Shown in pieces: positions 44,265 through 53,428 of a DNA stretch of 64,000 nt (positions are counted from its first letter, which is position 1; the number at the start of each line of letters is the position of its first letter). Made by a program: the position numbers and the translations under genes. Source of the DNA: Streptomyces griseocarneus (GTDB taxonomy: Bacteria > Actinomycetota > Actinomycetes > Streptomycetales > Streptomycetaceae); NCBI RefSeq assembly GCF_014655595.1, contig NZ_BNBL01000001.1, positions 1,156,310 to 1,220,309 on the forward strand, given 5' to 3'. The notes under the pieces were generated by a model. It had not been told where the DNA came from, ran no database searches, and saw nothing but the letters and a program-made list of their open reading frames with translations.

Positions 44265-45632
44265 GGGCTCCGCCCTCCCGTCGGCCCCATGTGCCTCGTC
44301 CGACAGGTCGCGGTGCCGCGTCTCCCGGGCACAGCCGACGGCCACGAGGGTGAGGACGGCGGCGGCCATCACGTACAGGGCCACCGGGGTCGCGCTGCCG
44401 TGCTCGGCGAGCAGCGCGGTGGCGACGAGCGGAGCGGGCGCACCGGCGGCCACGGACGAGAACTGGGCGCCGATCGACGCGCCCGAATACCGCACCCGGG
44501 TCGTGAACATCTCGGAGAAGAAGGCGGCCTGGGGCGCGTACATGGCACCGTGAAACACCAGCCCCACCGTCACCGCGGCGACCAGCGCCCCGAACGACCC
44601 GGTGTCGACGAGCGCGAAGAATGGGAACGCCCAAGCCCCCACCCCCGCCGCACCCAGCAGGTACACGGGCCGCCGGCCGATCCGGTCCGACAGGGCACCC
44701 CAGGCGGGGATGACGGCGAAGTGCGCGGCCGAACCGATCAGAACGGCGTTGAGGGCCGTCTGTTTCGACAGCTGCGTGTGCCCGGTCGCGTAGACGAGGA
44801 CGAAGGCGGTGATGACGTAATAGCTGATGTTCTCCGCCATGCGCGCGCCCATGGCCACCAGCACGTCCCGCCACTGGTCCCGCAGCACCGCCACGAGCGG
44901 CATCCGCTCGGCGGCGGCCGCCCCGCGCGCCGGCGCCTGCGACGCGGCCCGGGCCAGCGCGGCCTTGAACACCGGCGACTCGTCCACGGACAGCCGGATC
45001 CACAACCCCACCACCAACAGCACGCCCGACAACAGGAACGGAACCCGCCAGCCCCACGCGAGGAACTCCGCGTCCGACAGCGTCGCCGTCAGCCCCGACA
45101 GCACCCCCGTCGCCAGCAACTGCCCGGCAGGCGCCCCGGTCTGCGGCCACGACGCCCAGAACCCGCGCCGCCGCGCATCCCCATGCTCCGACACCAGCAA
45201 CACCGCCCCACCCCACTCACCCCCCAGAGCGAACCCCTGCACCAGCCGCAACCCGGTGAGCAACACGGGCGCGAGCGAACCGGCCGTGGCATGCGTCGGC
45301 AGCACCCCGATCGCACACGTAGCACCCCCCATCATCAGCAAACTCACCACCAACAGCCGCTTGCGCCCCAGCCGATCCCCGTAATGCCCGAACACCAACG
45401 CCCCCAGCGGCCGGGCGGCGAACCCCACGGCATAGGTCAGAAACGACAGCAACGTGCCGACGAGCGGATCGGACCCGGGGAAGAACAACTTGTTGAACAC
45501 GAGCGCGGCGGCGGAACCGTAGAGGAAGAAGTCGTACCACTCGATGGTCGTGCCGATGAGGCTTGCTACGACGATGCGGGGGAGGGAGTTGGGGGTGGCG
45601 GGCTGTGGCTCGTGTGGGGCGGGGGTGGTCAT
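44241..45632 (-). CDS. MHS-family MFS metabolite/proton symporter
   Basis: This 463-residue transporter has 12 helices and features of the metabolite:H+ symporter family. It opens with SLIGTTIEWYDFFLYGSAAAL, continues with the motif GHYGDRLGRKRLL, then LVQGFALGGEWGGAVLL, and has WGALSDRIGRRP in the second half. Members carry shikimate, citrate, alpha-ketoglutarate or betaines. Next to a 3-hydroxybutyrate dehydrogenase, a hydroxy- or keto-acid is a reasonable guess. Confidence 0.9.
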   Translation of the reverse strand: MTTPAPHEPQPATPNSLPRIVVASLIGTTIEWYDFFLYGSAAALVFNKLFFPGSDPLVGTLLSFLTYAVGFAARPLGALVFGHYGDRLGRKRLLVVSLLMMGGATCAIGVLPTHATAGSLAPVLLTGLRLVQGFALGGEWGGAVLLVSEHGDARRRGFWASWPQTGAPAGQLLATGVLSGLTATLSDAEFLAWGWRVPFLLSGVLLVVGLWIRLSVDESPVFKAALARAASQAPARGAAAAERMPLVAVLRDQWRDVLVAMGARMAENISYYVITAFVLVYATGHTQLSKQTALNAVLIGSAAHFAVIPAWGALSDRIGRRPVYLLGAAGVGAWAFPFFALVDTGSFGALVAAVTVGLVFHGAMYAPQAAFFSEMFTTRVRYSGASIGAQFSSVAAGAPAPLVATALLAEHGSATPVALYVMAAAVLTLVAVGCARETRHRDLSDEAHGADGRAEPSFAPERG

Positions 45633-46005
45633 GGCGTCACTTTCGGGTGGGTGAGGGGCGCGTCATTGCGTCGCCACACCGTAGGAAGGTGCAGGCCGTG
45701 GGCCTATGTGCTGGGGAACCACACTTCAGGTGCGGGGCGTGAGGGAAGTGTCCATGAGGGGGTGCTGCGGGCCCTGCGGATCACTCAACTCGATTGAGGA
45801 ATTCGGTTCGGAGCAATGTCGCGATTGTGGTGATCTGGCACTCGGGTGCCGACTCCCGTGCTGACTTGGTGCTGTCCGGTTCGGGATCCGGGGCTGTCCG
45901 GCACTGACCGGTGCTCTCCTCAGCGGCGTCGACCGCCGGTCCGCGCCTCGAAATCGCTGGGCGCCGACGCGTCGAGGCCGGCGCCCAGCGACTCGCGCGG
46001 CAAGG
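45633..46005. other. Non-coding stretch upstream of the MHS transporter
   Basis: No supported gene is seen here. Base composition drops near 45780-45850, and the stretch probably holds the transporter promoter and the 3' flank of the decayed genes to the right. Confidence 0.4.
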
Positions 46006-46225
46006 TCAGGGAGGGCAGGCGCCGCCTCGGCCGATCGCGATCAGGCGGTCGCCGTACCAGGCCAGGGCGGGAGTCTCCAGCGTGCGGGTGGCGCGGGCCC
46101 GCCAGGCGAGGATGGCGCACGCCTCGGCGGATTCCTGCCAGGATATCCGGCCACGCGTCGCCGGAAGCAGCGGCCTTGGCCGCGGTGGTGCGGACCTGCT
46201 CGAGAACAGCGGTGCGTTTGGTCAT
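46006..46225 (-). pseudogene. Small hypothetical gene with a one-base frameshift
   Basis: From ATG 46225 the frame reads MTKRTAVLEQVRTTAAKAAA and SGDAWPDI, then turns into arginine-rich noise. Shifting by one base after DI restores WQESAEACAILAWRARATRTL and ETPALAWYGDRLIAIGRGGA up to a stop at 46006. The total length (220 bases) is one more than a multiple of three, so a single inserted base is the simple explanation. Its ATG overlaps the stop of the preceding repaired frame (ATGA), so the two were once an operon. The function is unknown. Confidence 0.55.
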
Positions 46226-46963
46226 CGGCCGTGCCGGGCGTCGTCGATGTGGACCAGCTGGTTGAGGGCGGTCGCGGTGTACCAGCCGCAGTCGACGATG
46301 CCGGTCGCCTCCCGGTACGCGGGCAGCAGGATCTCCTTCAGGGCGCGCTGGTAGATCAGACAGTCAGGGCAGCGCCGGGAGAGGTGGGCCATGTAGCGGG
46401 GATGGGCGGTGATGTAGGTGCGCTGGCCGCCGTTGGGGTTGCGCAGCCGCCAGCCGCCAGCCGCCAGCCGCCAGCCGCCAGCCGCCAGCCGCCAGCCGCC
46501 AGCCGTCCTCGTCGGTCGGGGTGTGCCATGAGGGGGTGACGACCGTCATGGCGTCGCCCCACAGATCGCCGTCGGCGACACCCTTGAAGATGACGACCTG
46601 CTCGCCGGGGCGGAAGTGCGCGTGGGTGATGTCGCGCTTGGGAGTGAGGCGATCGAGGACCGGTGCCTTGTCAGGAGCGAATGCGGCGATGTAGACCAGC
46701 GCCGAGACCTTGGGATGGTTTCCCGCCTCGGAGATCACGGCGCCGCCGTAGGAGTGTCCCACCAGGACGACCTGCCCGTCCTGGGCGTCGATCACCTGCC
46801 GCGTCGCGGCGACGTCCCCTTCGAGGGACAGGGTCGGGTTCTGTACGACGCTGACGTTGTACCCGTCCCGCTTGAGGACTTCGTGGACTCCTTGCCAGCC
46901 CGATCCGTCCACGAAGCCGCCGTGGACGAAAACGACGTTCCTCCGTTTCGGACTCATACGCAT
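46222..46963 (-). pseudogene. Chimeric, frameshifted hydrolase/unknown gene
   Basis: ATG 46963 follows a strong AAGGAGG. The first 100 residues or so are the front of an alpha/beta hydrolase (VVFVHGGFVDGSGW, nucleophile LVGHSYGG, LVYIAAFAPDK). After about 46669 the hydrolase stops matching and an unrelated segment starts (DRLTPKRDITHAHFRPGEQV ... HTPTDEDGW), suggesting fusion by deletion. A heptanucleotide repeat then throws the frame. In the shifted frame the protein continues RNPNGGQRTYITAHPRYMAH and PDCLIYQRALKEILLPAY to a stop at 46222. The rear half of the hydrolase, with its catalytic acid and histidine, is missing. Confidence 0.55.
46445..46507. repeat. Heptanucleotide tandem repeat, nine units
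   Basis: AGCCGCC is repeated eight times and followed by AGCCGTC, nine 7-base units in all. On the minus strand it encodes WRLAAGG repeats. Two, five or eight units would join the flanking coding segments in frame; nine do not. Such tracts change length by slippage. Confidence 0.9.
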
Positions 46964-47068
46964 GCCCCCTCCTTCCGGAGCGTTGCGGTCCGTCACATGA
47001 CGTCGTTCGGCGAGCGAGATCTTGACGCGGCGCGGAGGCGGTGAGTGCCGCACTCCCCGCCCGTGAGG

Positions 47069-48355
47069 TCAGAACTGGGGGTGGAGGTAGAAGGTCTCGT
47101 TGATGGCTGGGGTGCCGTTGGGGTTGGTCTGGTAGGGCCACTGAATGACCCAGGTGCCGTCGCCGGTGCCGTTGCCGCGGATGTTGGCGAAGCGGTGGGT
47201 GCCGTTGTCGCGCAGCACGGTGAGGTTCGGGAAGCGCGGCGAGGGGTGTTCGAGGGTGAAGTTCTGGGTGTCGCGCGCGTAGCCGCCAGGCAGCGGGGCG
47301 CCGTCCCAGTTGTGGCAGTCCCAGATGTTCAGCCAGTCGCCGTCGCCGCTGGCCTGACCACGGTTGACGTCGAGGCACTTGCCGCTCCGGACGCCGACCA
47401 GCTTGTACAGCGGCTGTCCGGAGTCACCGTTGCGGCCGACCGCGCGGAGTGTCCAGCGCTGGTTGGCGGCGCCGTTGGCGTGGTAGGTGATCACGTGGGT
47501 GCCGTTGGCGGTGTTGCCGCGGTAGACGTCGAGCAGGCGGTCGCTGTTGTCGGCGTGGACGGTGAACTGCCGCGGCCCGGCCGCGGCCTGCAGGGCGCTG
47601 AATCCGACGGGCCAGTGGTCGCTGCCGTAGTTGGGGTTGACCGTCGCCTGCCAGTTGTCGGTGTCGACGTTGGAGACCATGTAGTCCAGTTCGTTGCCGT
47701 TCTGCTGGGTGGCCTGGCCTCCGTTGTAGATCAGGCCGTTGCCGGGCATGTACCGGTCGGACTGGAGGTCGCCCGGGGCGCGGTTGTAGTCGCCCAGCAC
47801 CGCCCAGTTGCCGACATTCTGCTGGAAGGCGGTGTCGGAGACGCGGCGTACCAGGTAGGCGGCGTCGTTGGGCCTGCCGCCGTTGGAGGCGGCGTGGACG
47901 GAGGCGAACATGATGTTGTCGCCCGTGTTCGTCACGGCCAGGGCGGAGCGGTAGGCGCCACCGATCTCCTGCACGCGGTTGGGCACCCACGAGGTGACGA
48001 TGCCCAGGTTCCGTGACCGCTGGCGCAGGATGTAGAGGTAACGGTAGGAGCCACCGCCGATCGGCCACAGGTACGAGGTGACGTTGCCTGTCTGTCCGTC
48101 CTGGACGGCTCCGGCCGGCGGTCTGTTGGGCACCTCCTGGAGCGCCACCACGTCGAAGGTACGCGCCAGGGTGCGTACCCCGTCCCAGCGGGTGGTGCCG
48201 ACCTGCATGTTCCAGGTGGCCATGCGGTGCGTGTCCGGCGGGGCGGCGGCCGCGGGGCCGCCGCCTGCGACCAGTAGGCCGAGGGCGAGCAGACCGGCGG
48301 CGAGCAGTGCACCCAGGCGGCGTAACCCGTTCCCCGAGGCCCCTGAGGCGGGCAT
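47069..48355 (-). CDS. Secreted CdtB-like nuclease with ricin-type lectin domain
   Basis: This 428-residue secreted protein has a signal peptide (GLRRLGALLAAGLLALGLLV ... AAAA). A DNase-I-fold domain (about 45-280) shows MATWNMQVG, VVALQEVP, FASVHAAS, VLGDYNRAP and GSDHWPVG, in the pattern of the cytolethal distending toxin nuclease CdtB. A ricin-B/beta-trefoil-like domain follows (about 290-428; NQRWTL, CLDVNRG). The CdtB family cleaves DNA and/or phosphoinositides; the lectin would bind sugars. Codon 11 is TTA (48323-48325), implying bldA dependence. ATG 48391 is an alternative start, but the extra codons are AT-rich. Confidence 0.8.
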   Translation of the reverse strand: MPASGASGNGLRRLGALLAAGLLALGLLVAGGGPAAAAPPDTHRMATWNMQVGTTRWDGVRTLARTFDVVALQEVPNRPPAGAVQDGQTGNVTSYLWPIGGGSYRYLYILRQRSRNLGIVTSWVPNRVQEIGGAYRSALAVTNTGDNIMFASVHAASNGGRPNDAAYLVRRVSDTAFQQNVGNWAVLGDYNRAPGDLQSDRYMPGNGLIYNGGQATQQNGNELDYMVSNVDTDNWQATVNPNYGSDHWPVGFSALQAAAGPRQFTVHADNSDRLLDVYRGNTANGTHVITYHANGAANQRWTLRAVGRNGDSGQPLYKLVGVRSGKCLDVNRGQASGDGDWLNIWDCHNWDGAPLPGGYARDTQNFTLEHPSPRFPNLTVLRDNGTHRFANIRGNGTGDGTWVIQWPYQTNPNGTPAINETFYLHPQF

Positions 48356-48631
48356 GGAAAACCGGCTTCTTCGGGCGAATGAGAAAAACATGCCCGGCAG
48401 TGTCTCACTCAACTCCACGTAAATACAGGGTGGTTGCAAAGTGACTTGCCGCCCCGGCTGGAACCAGCCGCATTCGTCCGAGCGGAGTACCCCGTAGACG
48501 AAGATGCCGAGCCCGAGCGCGGACAGCACGGCGCAATGCGGGCCGTGGTAGACCGTTCCACGAGCGGTCCGGTAGTTCAGATGCGTGGGCCCCATGTCGG
48601 GGAGCTACCGGCCTGGGTCGTGAATTCGCGT

Positions 48632-49870
48632 TCACGGAGGAGAGATCAGCGTGCTGTGGTGGAAGCCAAGACGCGGGTCGTGCCTCCAGGAGAGGCCGTC
48701 GACATACTGCCGCAGCTGCGGCATGCGCACCCGCTGCCGGACCGTGTTGGCCGGATAGTCGTAGACGGTGATGGTGTTGAGCCCTCGGTTGGCGGTGAAC
48801 AGCAGGGTCTGGTCGGCGGAGAGCTGGCAGGCGTACACCGAATCGAGCAGGGTTCCGCGCGAGACCCGCAGGGCGGCGAGGAAGTGCCTGCTGCTCGCGG
48901 CCGGCGAGCCGCGGGTGAAGGCGTCGGTCACCTGGTGCAGTGCCTGTCGGCCGGCGAGCAGTTGCTCGGGCAGGCCGGGGCGCTCGTCGATGATGCGGTG
49001 GGTGGAGAAGTCGTCCAGGTCGATCATGACGATGGTGCCGCTGCCGCCGTTGCAGTAGATCAGTTCACGGTCGGAGACGCATACGTCCGAGTTGATGTGT
49101 GCCGGGGTCTCACGGGGGGCCGCCCAGTGGCGTAGGACCTGTCCGTGTTCGGCGTCGATCTCGAAGACGTATTCCTTGAGGTAGGCCATGGCCCATTCGT
49201 GCCAGTCGTGGCCTTCCTGGGGCAGGACGCGGAAGGAGAGGGCGTAGAACCGGTCCTCGCGAGGATGGACCGCCACGTGCCAGCAGGTGGCGGGTAGGTC
49301 GACGCGCTGGGTCCTGCCGGTGTGCAGGTCGAAGATGCCGGCCTCGCGGGCCTCGCCGCGGCCGGGGTGGTCCATGCCTCCGTAGACGAGGTAACGGCCG
49401 GAGGCCGTGGTCTTCATGGCGTGGGGCAGCTTCAGGCCGTGTGGGCCCAGGCGCTCGGGACGGCCGAGCTTGTCGATGTCGAACCGCCACAGGTGCTCGC
49501 CGATCGCGCCGACGGCGTCCCGGTCGCCCAGCCAGGCGATGTGCGTGGTTCCTTTGAGGGACGAGTCGGTGGGCTCGATCCGCAGGGTGGACAGGCGGTC
49601 GGTCTCCTCGAGCGTGGCGGTGTCGTAGAAGAGCAGGTGCTGGCCGGTGTTGCCGAGGAACCCGAGCGCGTGATCCGGGCTGACGCTGACGGCGTGGCCT
49701 CCGGCGATGCCGTCGTAGTACTCGATCTTGTACGCGTACCGGCCGGTGGCGGGGTCGTAGCGGAAGACGCAGACGCCCGCCCGGCCTTCGAGCCCGTTGA
49801 GCCCGTTGCCGTCGAGGGCGATGTGGAAGGCGTACGGGTACTCGTGCGGCGGAGTGGCGGGCGGCGTCAA
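48632..49870 (-). CDS. Cytoplasmic beta-propeller protein of unknown function
   Basis: This 412-residue protein is without signal peptide and built from beta-propeller repeats: VCVFRYDPATGRYAYKIEYY, HAVSVSPDHALGFLGN, CWHVAVHPREDRFYALSF, GGSGTIVMIDLDDFSTHRII, LLFTANRGLNTITVYDYPAN. It recalls YncE and amine-dehydrogenase heavy-chain folds, but no cofactor motif is visible. The start is set at TTG 49870, which overlaps the upstream stop (TTGA); upstream in-frame sequence is arginine-rich shadow of the neighbour. It is last of a four-gene minus-strand set with a dioxygenase. Confidence 0.65.
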   Translation of the reverse strand: MTPPATPPHEYPYAFHIALDGNGLNGLEGRAGVCVFRYDPATGRYAYKIEYYDGIAGGHAVSVSPDHALGFLGNTGQHLLFYDTATLEETDRLSTLRIEPTDSSLKGTTHIAWLGDRDAVGAIGEHLWRFDIDKLGRPERLGPHGLKLPHAMKTTASGRYLVYGGMDHPGRGEAREAGIFDLHTGRTQRVDLPATCWHVAVHPREDRFYALSFRVLPQEGHDWHEWAMAYLKEYVFEIDAEHGQVLRHWAAPRETPAHINSDVCVSDRELIYCNGGSGTIVMIDLDDFSTHRIIDERPGLPEQLLAGRQALHQVTDAFTRGSPAASSRHFLAALRVSRGTLLDSVYACQLSADQTLLFTANRGLNTITVYDYPANTVRQRVRMPQLRQYVDGLSWRHDPRLGFHHSTLISPP

Positions 49871-50829
49871 CGGGGATGCCTCTCGGGCCTGAAGTGGCGG
49901 AAGCCGGAACTGTCGGTGGACTCGGGCCGCGTCGGCCTCCACGGGGCCAACCCGGCCAGAAGGGTCAACGGCTCGGCCACGCGCGCGACGGTGTCCCGGA
50001 GCGGGGAGGCGGCACTGGCCGTCCCCGCGACCGGCACTGTGTTGCCCCGCCCGTGTGCCGCGATGGTGCTCAGGGTGGTGTGGAAGGACCTGCGGTAGGC
50101 GTCCTCCACCAGGGCGCGCCGGACTGCGGACCACAGGACGGGGGTGATCGCCTGCCACAGCGGAGGGAGGGCGAACTGCTGATAGGCGCAGATGGTCACT
50201 CCGGTGCCGTCCGTGGTCCGGGCGAAGGACACCGAGCCGTCGTCCTGGAGCGCGGAGCCGTTCGCGCTGTGGACCTGCCGCCAGCGCAGCAACTGCTCGT
50301 CGGGGCCGTAGTCGATGGTTTCCAGCTTGCAGACGTCGAGTACATCGGCGCCGGACAGCGCGAGATAGGCGGGCTGGGCCCGGCTGATGCTGCGTTCGAC
50401 CTGCCGAATCGGCCTTCCGGCCTCGTCGCGTGCCCGGACATCCGTACGGCCGCCGAGGTAGCCGCTGGTCAGACCGATCACCTGGCTGATGTCGAGGGAT
50501 GTGGTGAACTCATCGAACGGCACGGGCACCTCCTGCTCGCAGCGGAACAGGACGACTTCGTCCAGGTAGCGCCACCGCATTCCGTCGGCGCTTGGCGGGA
50601 CGGCCGCGATCAGCTGGTCCAGCGGTTCCAGATGGCGGGCCACAGCCTCGAACTCCGCAGGCGCGAACGCCCGCGCATCGACGCCGAGCGGTGTTGGCGC
50701 GGTGCACATCGCGGCGTCATCCGGGCGGATCCGAAGGGCTGTCGCCAACTCCGTCGCCGCCTCCGCCGTCCGGTCGACGATCGTCAGCACCCTTCGCAGC
50801 GCCACTCCGGCCAGGGGGATGTCGGGCAT
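49867..50829 (-). CDS. Unknown protein in the dioxygenase cluster
   Basis: This is a 320-residue soluble protein. It shows no family I can name. The middle reads DYGPDEQLLRWRQVHSANGS and TGVTICAYQQFALPPLWQAI, which is reminiscent of a helix-grip (SRPBCC/START-like) domain that binds hydrophobic ligands. The C-terminus is likely disordered. It is coupled to the beta-propeller gene by a TTGA overlap and lies 227 bases after the dioxygenase gene, a gap with no gene. Confidence 0.65.
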   Translation of the reverse strand: MPDIPLAGVALRRVLTIVDRTAEAATELATALRIRPDDAAMCTAPTPLGVDARAFAPAEFEAVARHLEPLDQLIAAVPPSADGMRWRYLDEVVLFRCEQEVPVPFDEFTTSLDISQVIGLTSGYLGGRTDVRARDEAGRPIRQVERSISRAQPAYLALSGADVLDVCKLETIDYGPDEQLLRWRQVHSANGSALQDDGSVSFARTTDGTGVTICAYQQFALPPLWQAITPVLWSAVRRALVEDAYRRSFHTTLSTIAAHGRGNTVPVAGTASAASPLRDTVARVAEPLTLLAGLAPWRPTRPESTDSSGFRHFRPERHPR

Positions 50830-51056
50830 GATGCCGCCCTACCCGGCGCCACCACCTCCCATACCGGCCGCGCTCGCCGAGTCCGGCCCCATCGCCGATT
50901 CCTCGACCACTTCTGCCGACGGGGTACACCTCGACGCCCTTGTCCGGTCCGCTGAGTCACAGGAGGATGCCGGCGCCCTCACATGGCGGTCCTGTTTGCG
51001 TGGCGGCCGAAGCGTCGTTCTCCTCGGCGATACGGCGGCGGTGAAGATGTTGCTGG

Positions 51057-52067
51057 TCAGCGGGCGAGTATGTGGCCGTCGTGGGGGCGGTGGTCACGGG
51101 AGCGGCGCAGGTCGGTGGTGACGTACGTGCGTTGCAGCCAGCGGTCTGCTCCGTCGTATCGAGGGTGGAAGGCGGTGCGGCCGTGGACGGTGACGCGGTT
51201 GTCGATGACGACCAGGTCGCCGGGTGTCAGGCGCAGAGTGCGGGCGGTCGCCTCGCAGGCGCGGCCGAATTCGGTCAGCGCCGCCGCGGCCCGAGGGGTG
51301 AGCGGGGTGGTGACGAGTTGGGCCATGCGTATGTCGGGATCCTCCACTGCTCCCGACAGCACCGGTCGGGGCTCGACACCAGGCTCACCTGCGGCAGGGC
51401 CGGGGCCGAAGGAGGGTGGTGGTGTGGTGATGAACTCCGGCGCGAACAGGGCCTGGCGGTCGGCCGGGGTGAGGAGCGGCAGTGCTTGGCGGATGCCGGC
51501 GATACGCATGCCGGCGATCCGGTCGTGGTCGGCGCGCAGGCACAGGAAGATCACATAGTCGGGTGGGTGGGGGTGGAAGCCGTTCTCGGTGTGGAAGGAC
51601 AGCGGCACTGATCCGGCGTTGCCGTGGAAGGTCTCCTGCCCGGGGACTGGCACGACGTCCTGCACGAGGGCGCCGGATTTCTCGGCCAGGTAGGCGAGGG
51701 GCTCGCCGAGCCCGCAGGCCACCATGGTGAGCACCGCTGCCGGGATCGTGGCCTGGCGCTGGACCGAGCCGGGTACGGTCGGTGTCCCGGGCAGGGCCGC
51801 CTGATCGACGGGCAGGCCGCGGATCACCAAGGTGCCGTGAGGGCCGGAATGCCTTCGGAACCGGCGCACCTCACGGCGCAGCAGTAGCGGAAGGTCTTCC
51901 CAGGCGTCCCGGGCCCGGGCCACCCACTCGGGGTTGTCGACCTGGTCGTGTCCGCGGGTGCACAGGGCGCGGGCCAGCCGCTCGCACGTGCCGGCATCGG
52001 CCGGATCCAGTTCCCGGTCCGCGGCGAGGACGGTGCTTCGGGCGGTGTCGGTCGTCGTCTCGGGCAT
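51057..52067 (-). CDS. Clavaminate-synthase-like Fe(II)/2-oxoglutarate dioxygenase
   Basis: This 336-residue enzyme resembles the VioC/AsnO/clavaminate synthase group that hydroxylates free or tethered amino acids such as arginine or asparagine. The iron facial triad is His159-x-Glu161 (SFHTENGF) and His295 (VTVHGRTAF); Arg313 in WLQRTYV is the likely 2-oxoglutarate anchor. The HxE rather than HxD form is characteristic of this group. ATG 52067 has AGGAG 9 bases upstream; a GTG at 52112 overlapping the previous stop is an alternative. It could make a hydroxy-amino acid for a small natural product. Confidence 0.85.
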   Translation of the reverse strand: MPETTTDTARSTVLAADRELDPADAGTCERLARALCTRGHDQVDNPEWVARARDAWEDLPLLLRREVRRFRRHSGPHGTLVIRGLPVDQAALPGTPTVPGSVQRQATIPAAVLTMVACGLGEPLAYLAEKSGALVQDVVPVPGQETFHGNAGSVPLSFHTENGFHPHPPDYVIFLCLRADHDRIAGMRIAGIRQALPLLTPADRQALFAPEFITTPPPSFGPGPAAGEPGVEPRPVLSGAVEDPDIRMAQLVTTPLTPRAAAALTEFGRACEATARTLRLTPGDLVVIDNRVTVHGRTAFHPRYDGADRWLQRTYVTTDLRRSRDHRPHDGHILAR

Positions 52068-52108
52068 CGGGGTCTCCTGCCGGGGGCGTGGGCGGCGGAC
52101 GCGCGGAC

Positions 52109-53227
52109 TCACGAGTGGCGCAGGCCGGCCACGGCGTCGGCGATGTAGTGGTCCCCGAATCGGATCAGCGAGGCGTACTGGGCTGCGCGACGATGGCGCA
52201 TGAGCCGTAGTTCGGCGACCGCGTTGTCGGGGCCTTCGGGTCTCTGAGCGATGGAACGACGCAGATGCACCATCGAGTACGCGAGGGTGACGTGCCGTTC
52301 ACCGTCCACGATGTCGGCTTCCAGGAGAGCACCCCGTGCTTCGGCCAGCTCCGGGGTGCGGGCCGCCAACCGCTCGTAGGAGTCGGGAAGCACGGCCAGC
52401 AGGTCCTTCATCGCCGCCCGGAACAGCTTGTATCCGCGATGCTGGCGCCCGCTCAGCGGGATGTCCACCGACGGAGGCGCCATGGTGTGGCGTATCGCCG
52501 CCATGTAGTAGTCGGCCGGGATCGTACTGGCGTGGGCCATCGCCGCCGGGAATCCACGCACGTACACCGTCGCATCGGCCAGCCGCAGCAGCGCGGCATC
52601 GTCGTCGCCGAGCCGCAGAGAGCGGGTGGCGTCGGCCACGGCGACCGCAGCGCACACGTTGAACAGGACATGGACCTGGTGACCGATGAGCCACCGAGCA
52701 CTCCACACACTCTCCGACGACGATCCCGCACCGGCCTCGGGGACGGCCACCGGCGGGACAGAGTCATGGTCTGAGCCCGGCGCCGCGCCGGTGAGATCGA
52801 GCACCGACTGCCGCATCGCGGTCACCTCCAGCGCCAGGTCGGAACCCGACAGCGGAGCATCACACAGATCTTCCAGACCGCGGTGAACGACCAGGACACC
52901 GTGCAGGGCGGCCTGCTGATCCGACAGCTCCCGCTCACGGACCCGGAAGAACGACTGACTGGTCGACTCCGCCGGCAGTTCCTCACCGACCACGGCCGGA
53001 GCCAGATCCGACAGCGCGGCCGACAGCTCACCGGCGACCGTGGCAGCCTGCCGCAGCGCGAGGGTGCGCTCGACAGGTCCGGCATGGGTCGGCACCGCGG
53101 CCAGCACGAGCGCGGTCCGCTTCGCCTCGGCATCGACCCGTGGGCCCAACACCGGCACGGGCCGCCCGCCTCGGGGCTCTCGGAAGACAGCGACAGCAGG
53201 ATGACCGGCAACCGGTGATAAGCCCAT
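52109..53227 (-). CDS. Unknown all-helical protein in the dioxygenase cluster
   Basis: This 372-residue, mostly alpha-helical protein is the first gene of the minus-strand set. It has conspicuous motifs RHTMAPPSVDIPLSGRQHRG and ADIVDGERHVTLAYSMVHLR, with several conserved-looking histidines. The layout weakly suggests an indoleamine-dioxygenase/PrnB-like haem fold, but this is a guess. The stop overlaps a possible GTG start of the dioxygenase gene. No signal peptide or membrane segment is seen. Confidence 0.6.
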   Translation of the reverse strand: MGLSPVAGHPAVAVFREPRGGRPVPVLGPRVDAEAKRTALVLAAVPTHAGPVERTLALRQAATVAGELSAALSDLAPAVVGEELPAESTSQSFFRVRERELSDQQAALHGVLVVHRGLEDLCDAPLSGSDLALEVTAMRQSVLDLTGAAPGSDHDSVPPVAVPEAGAGSSSESVWSARWLIGHQVHVLFNVCAAVAVADATRSLRLGDDDAALLRLADATVYVRGFPAAMAHASTIPADYYMAAIRHTMAPPSVDIPLSGRQHRGYKLFRAAMKDLLAVLPDSYERLAARTPELAEARGALLEADIVDGERHVTLAYSMVHLRRSIAQRPEGPDNAVAELRLMRHRRAAQYASLIRFGDHYIADAVAGLRHS

Positions 53228-53428
53228 GGTTGAAGTATTTCGCCACGAACACTCCACACGAAACCTGATCTGCGAGACCATTCCTGTATGGTCCACCGGA
53301 GTTGGCGGGGGCAGTGGCGGCTTGTCCGGTACGCCCCGCGGACCTCGTCCGACTCAGGCCGTCAGCGCCGTCGCCACCTGCCTCCGGCACCCGCTCCGCG
53401 GATGGGGCACGGCACGTTCCGCGTCGAG

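Noticed and set aside
46356..46562. Short frame of repeated WRLAAGG as a real repeat protein
   Set aside because: It arises only from the 7-base repeat read in another frame.
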